A stretch of 64,000 nucleotides of DNA from Fen-1058 sp964398185. GTDB taxonomy: Bacteria; Chloroflexota; Anaerolineae; Fen-1058. The translations under genes and the position numbers were made by a program. Positions 50,801 to 56,800 of the stretch are shown one piece after another. Location: NCBI GenBank assembly GCA_964398185.1, contig CAYNML010000024.1, positions 1 to 64,000 of the forward strand, in the 5' to 3' direction. The notes under the pieces were generated by a model. It worked only from the letters and a program-made list of their open reading frames with translations. It had not been told where the DNA came from and did not search any database. Each line of letters opens with the position of its first letter. Within the stretch, counting starts at the first letter, position 1.

Positions 50801-53800
50801 GGCACACCACACACTACGGCTACGATCTGCTCAATCGCAAGATTGCGATCACAGACACCCAGGGCCACGTGACGCGCTACGCTTACGATCAACTGGGCAA
50901 CTTGATCACGACGACGAATGCGCTCTCGCAGACCACCGTCACGTGGTACGACGCCCTCAAGCGCCCGCTGACGGTGACGCTGAACTACGTCGATGGCGTG
51001 TACGATCCCGCCCGACCCGCTGAAGACGTCACGACCGTGCAGCGGTATGATCTCGCCGGCGACCTGGTCGAACAGATCGATGCGCTGGGCCGCGTCACAC
51101 GCCTCACTTACGACGCGCTCGGTCAAGTGCTGACCGCCACCGATCCGTTGTCCCACACCGTCAGCAAGACCTACGATGCCATCGGGAATCTACTGACTTC
51201 AACGGACGCCAACGGCCACGTCACACAATACGCTTACGACGCGCTCGATCGCGTGAGCACGCTGACTGATGCCTTGAGTGGCACCGTCCGTTACGGTTAC
51301 GATGCCGCCGGGCACGTCATCAGCACCACCGATGAACTGGGCCGCACGACCCTCACGCAATACGATGCGGTCTATCGGCCTGTGACGACGACGTACAACT
51401 TTGTCGATGGGGTCTTCGATCCGGCGCGGCCCGACGAAGACGTGATCACCGTCAAACGCTATGACGCCGCCGGCAACGTCGTCGCGGCGATCGATCCGCT
51501 GGGTTACGTGACGCACTACGCCTACGACGCCCGCGATCTGGTCATCACCACGACCAACGCCCTCTCCGGCACGTCACGCTTCACCTACGATCGGGTGGGC
51601 AACCGCCTGACCGACAGCGATGCCGCCGGGCATGTCATCACCTACGGCTACGACTCGCTGTATCACGTCGTCGCCATCACCGATCACCTGGGTTACGCCA
51701 CCACCTTCGGCTTCGATGCGCTCGGCAATCGCACGATTGTCACCGATGCGCTGGGCCGCGTCAAGCGGATCGAATTCGATCGCCTGAACCGCCCGGTGAC
51801 GACGACGTTCAACTATCACGACGGGGTCTTCGATCCCGCCCAGCCCGATCGGGACGTGGCGACGATTACGCGCTACGACGGCGCGGGCAACGTCGTCGCC
51901 GAGATCGATCCGTTGGGGTATGAGACGCACTACGCCTACGACGCGCTGAACCGCCTCATCACCACCACCAACCCGTTGTCGGGCACCATCGTGCGCGGCT
52001 ACGATGCGGTGGGCAATCAGATCGTCGTGACCAATGCCAACGGCTTCGCCGCGCACTTCACCTACGATGCGTTGCGGCGCAATACGCAGATCGTCAATGC
52101 GCTGGGCGAGGTCACCACCTTTGCCTATGATGCCGCGGGCAATCAGATCACCATCACCGATGCGCTCAGCCGCACCACGCACTACGCCTACGATGGACTG
52201 GATCGCCCCATCACCGTCACCAATCCATTGACGGGCACCACCGTCTATGTCTGGGATGCGGCCAGCAACCAGCTCGCCGTGATCGACGCGGCAGGGCGGA
52301 TCACGCGATCGGGTTATGATGCGCTCCAGCGGCTGATCGCCCTGACCGACACGCTGGGGAACGTGACGCGCTTCGGCTACGATGCGGTCGGCAATCAAAC
52401 CGTCATCACCGACGCCAACGGTCACGTCACGTCCTTCGGCTACGACGAATTGAACCGGCAGGTGGTCATCACCGATCCGTTAAACGGCACGACCACCTTC
52501 GGCTACGATGCCGTGGGCAATTCCGTGCTGACCATCGACCCCGAAGGCCGCGCCACAGCTTTTGGTTACGACGAACTGGATCGCAACGTCGTCATCACCG
52601 ATGCGTTGGGCAGCGTGGCGTATCACGTCTACGACGCGCGCGGCAGCGAACTGCAGCAGATCGATCCGGAAGGCCACATCACGCGCACGGACTATGACGC
52701 GCTGGGCCGCGTGGTCACCGTGACCGACGCGTTGAGCGGCACGACGGCGTTCACCTACGATCCGCTCGGCAACGTGATCCGCCAGATCGATGCCGCAGGG
52801 CGCGTGAGCACCATTACGTATGACGCGCTCAATCGTCCGCTGACCGTGACCGATCCGTTGACGGGAACGACCCTTTATCGCTACGACGCCGTCGGCAACC
52901 TCATCACCACCAGCGACGCGGAAGGCCGATCACGCTGGATGGAGTACGACGCGCTCAACCGGCCGATCAAGCTCACCGATCCGTTGAGCGGCACCACGAC
53001 CTTCGGCTACGACGCCGTGGGCAACCTGCTGCGCACGACCGATGCCGAAGGCCACACCACGCACACCGCTTACGACGGACTGAATCGGCCGATCGTGATC
53101 ACCGATGCGCTGCAGCACAGCACGCGCACCACGTACGATCCGGTTGGCAACCGCCTCAGTCTCGTCGATGCGCGCGGTCACACCACCACCTTCGCGTACG
53201 ATGCGCTCGATCGGCTGGTGCAGACGACCGATCCGGTGAGCGGCACCACCGCCTTCGGTTACGATCGCGTGGGCAACCAGACCGTCATCACCGACGCCAC
53301 CGGCCGCGCCGTCCACCTGACCTACGACGCCGTCTATCGCTTGAGCGCGCAACGCGATGCGCTGGGTCACACCACGCGCTACGCCTACGACCGCATCGGC
53401 AACACCGTCTTGATCACCGACGCCGCCGGCATCGTGGTGCGCCACGAATACGACGCGCTGAGCCGCCTCGCCGCCGTGATCGAAAACTACCGCCCCGCAC
53501 TGCCGGCGAGCGCCGACACCAACGTGCGCACGGCCTACGGCTACGATCGCGTCGGCAACCGTACTGTCGTCACCGATGCCAACGGCCATGCCACACGCTA
53601 CACCTACGACGCCCTCGATCGTCAGACCGACATCGTCGATCCGCTCAATCACGCCTATCACTTCACTTACGATCAGGTCGATAACCTGATCGCGCGGCGC
53701 GATCCCAACGGCCAGACGATCACCGTCACCTACGACGCCCTCAACCGCCCGATCGTGCTGCGCTATCCCGATCAGCTGGTGGCGCTGGCCTACAACCGCG

Positions 53801-56800
53801 TGGGCAGCCGCGTGGCCATGACAGACAGCCTGGGCGCCACGCACTACCACTACGACGCCCTACAGCGGCTCACGGCCACGCTCGATCAAAATGGCCGTGC
53901 GGTCACGCACGCCTACGATGCCGTCAGCAATCGCGTGGGCCTGGGTTATCCCGGCGGGCAGGTGGTGACCTACACCTACGATCTGGCCGATCACATGATC
54001 GGCGTCACCGACTGGGACAACCAGACGGCGGCCTATCAATACGACGCCGCCGGACGTCCACTCACGGCGACGCTGCCCAACGGCGTGCTGAGCGTGTTCA
54101 CCTACGACGCCGCCGGACGCCTGATCCAGATCGAGCACCGCACCACCGATCGGGTGTTGGCGCGTTACGAGTACGAACTCGATGCGTTGGGCTATCGCGT
54201 GGCCGTCACCGAAACGGTGAATCCACCGCAGCCGCCGCGCGCCGGGTTCTATGCTTTGCCGTTGGCAGGCGTCACACCGCTCACGGTCACGTTTGCCAAC
54301 ACGTCCACCGGCAGCATCACCACCCAAACGTGGAACTTTGGCGACGGCTTCACCAGCACGCTCGCCAATCCGGTGCATCGTTACGATGTGGCCGGAACCT
54401 ACACCGTCACGCTCAGCGTCAGCGGCGCCGGTGGCAGCGATGTGATCACGCGGCCCGCTTACATCAACGTGTTTAGCAGCACCACCGGGCCGGTGCTGTT
54501 CTTCGACGACGCCGAGTCCGGCAGCAGCAAGTGGATAGCCGAAGGGAGTTGGGCCGTCTCCAACGAGGCCGCACACTCCGGCACGTTTGCGTTCTCGGAT
54601 TCGCCGGGCGGCAGCTATGCGCACGAGTCCAACGCATCACTCACCTCTGCTTATGCCATCGCGCTGGCGCATGAGGCGCCCGCCCGCCTGGAATTCTGGG
54701 ACCCGATCGAGCTGGGCGCCGGCGATCACGCCCTGGTCGAAGTCTCAACCGACAACGGCCAGAACTGGACGCCGTTGATCGATCGCGTCGCTGTGAGCAA
54801 CGTCAGCTGGACGCGGCACACGGCCGATCTCTCCGCGTACCAGGGTCAATCCATCCGGCTGCGCTTCCGCCTGGACGCGCGGCAAGATCCGGCGGTGGGC
54901 GACGGTTGGCACATCGACGATGTGTTGATCACCACTGCGCCGGAACCGATCTACGCCCTGCCCTTCAACGATCCGGCTGAGACGTTGACGAACTGGATCG
55001 CGGAGGGCAGCTGGGGCTTGAGCACGGCGCAGCCGTACACCGGCGCCGCGGCGTTCGCAGACAGCCCGATCGGATCTTATGGAGCTCAATCGAGCGCGGC
55101 GCTGGAACTGAACGGGCCGCTGAATCTGGCGGGCGCGACGACGCCACAGCTCACCTTTGTCGATCAGATCGATCTCGCGGCCGGGGATGCCGCCTTCGTC
55201 GAGGTCTCAACGAATAACGGCCAGACGTGGACCGCCGTCTTCACACATACCTCCGGTACACAAGCAAGTTGGACCCCGCGCACGATCGATCTACGCAGCT
55301 ACGGCGGCCAGCTGATCCGGCTGCGCTTCCGCCTCGCCTCAGCCGCCGATCTGCAAGTGGCCGACGGCTGGCGCATCGATGCGATCTCGATCACGAACAC
55401 GGCGCCGTCATATCACATCTATCTGCCCCTGGTGCAGCGTACAGCCGCAGCGGCGAGCGCCGCGCCGCAGCCAGCTTCACGCGCGCCCGTCGCGCCGTTC
55501 GATCCGGCGACGTTGCTGCTGGCCCCGGCGGCCCTGGCCGCCGTCATCGGGCGCAGGTCGCGCCGCTGGGCAGGCTTCATTGGCCTCCTCGCATTGATCC
55601 TGGTGGCTGTGGGCCTGAGCTCCAGCCTGGCCAGCGCGACGCCGCTGGCGCTGCCGGGCCGCTCGAGCGCGGTGAGCCGATCGGATGTGCCGACCAACGC
55701 GCAGCCGCAAGCTTCCTACACGCGCGTAACGCGTTACACCTACGACGGGCTGCATCGCCTGATCGGCGCGACCGATTCTATGGGCGGCGTATATACCTAC
55801 ACCTACGACGCCGTGGGCAATCGCTTGAGCGCCAACGAAGCAGGCGTGAGTACCGTCTATACCTACGATGCCGCCAATCAACTCACCTCCGTCAACGGTG
55901 TGCCTTACACGTGGGACGCCAACGGCAATCTGTTGAATGACGGGCGACGTACGTTCACGTATGACGCGGGCAATCGCCTGACGCAAGTCATCACCGGCGC
56001 GTTGACGATCGGTCAACGTTACAGCGGCGATGGCGTGCGCAAGGAACAACTGATCAACGGCGTGCCGATCCGTTACACGCTGGACGAAGCAACCGAGCTG
56101 CCCAATGTGCTGGAGGAGCAAGGCACACAGGGCGATGTGCAGTATCTGTACGGGCTGGGACAGCTCGCCGTGCACACGGCGGCGGGTTGGGTGTATCAGC
56201 TGGGCGACGGGCTGGGCAGCGTGCGCCAGCAAGTGGATGCGGCGGGCGAGGTGGCGACGACGCGGCAGTATGCGCCGTTCGGCCAGATCGAAGCGCAGGC
56301 CGGAGCGGGACAAGGTTCGTTCGGGTATGCGGGCGAGCAGCTGGATACGGCCAGCGGGTTGATCTTCCTCCGTGCGCGTTACTACGATCCGGCGACCGGG
56401 CGCTTCATCACCCGCGATCCGTATCCGGCGCAGGCCGCCGTGCCCGGCACGCTGCATCGTTACGCCTATGTCGGCAACGATCCGATCAATCAGATCGATC
56501 CGTCGGGGTTGTACAGTCAACTAACGCGATCGTCCGGTTATTCTGATGGCCGCCTGCACCGCGCGAGCAGCCGATCAAGCGGCGTGCGCGGCGGCCTGTA
56601 TGCGCGCACACGCGGTATCTACGCGGGCATGTACAGCCAGGCGTATGGCATCGGCGACAGCATGTCGATCTCGGCGGGCGGACGCACTTACCGGCCGCCC
56701 AGCGCGGGCCGTCCTTACAATCAGCGGCAGGTGGCTGAAGATCGCGGGCGCGCGATCGATCAGATGAACCAGGAAGCGCGCGACGGATCGAAGGGCCACG

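Noticed and set aside
49480..54230. CRISPR-like regular spacing
   Set aside because: The short repeats are codon-level YD motifs inside one continuous frame, imperfect and without unique spacers; no cas genes are present.
55504..55640. LPXTG- or GlyGly-CTERM-type sorting signal inside the giant protein
   Set aside because: The hydrophobic segment with a basic turn looks similar, but it lies about 930 residues before the C-terminus and no sortase motif precedes it.
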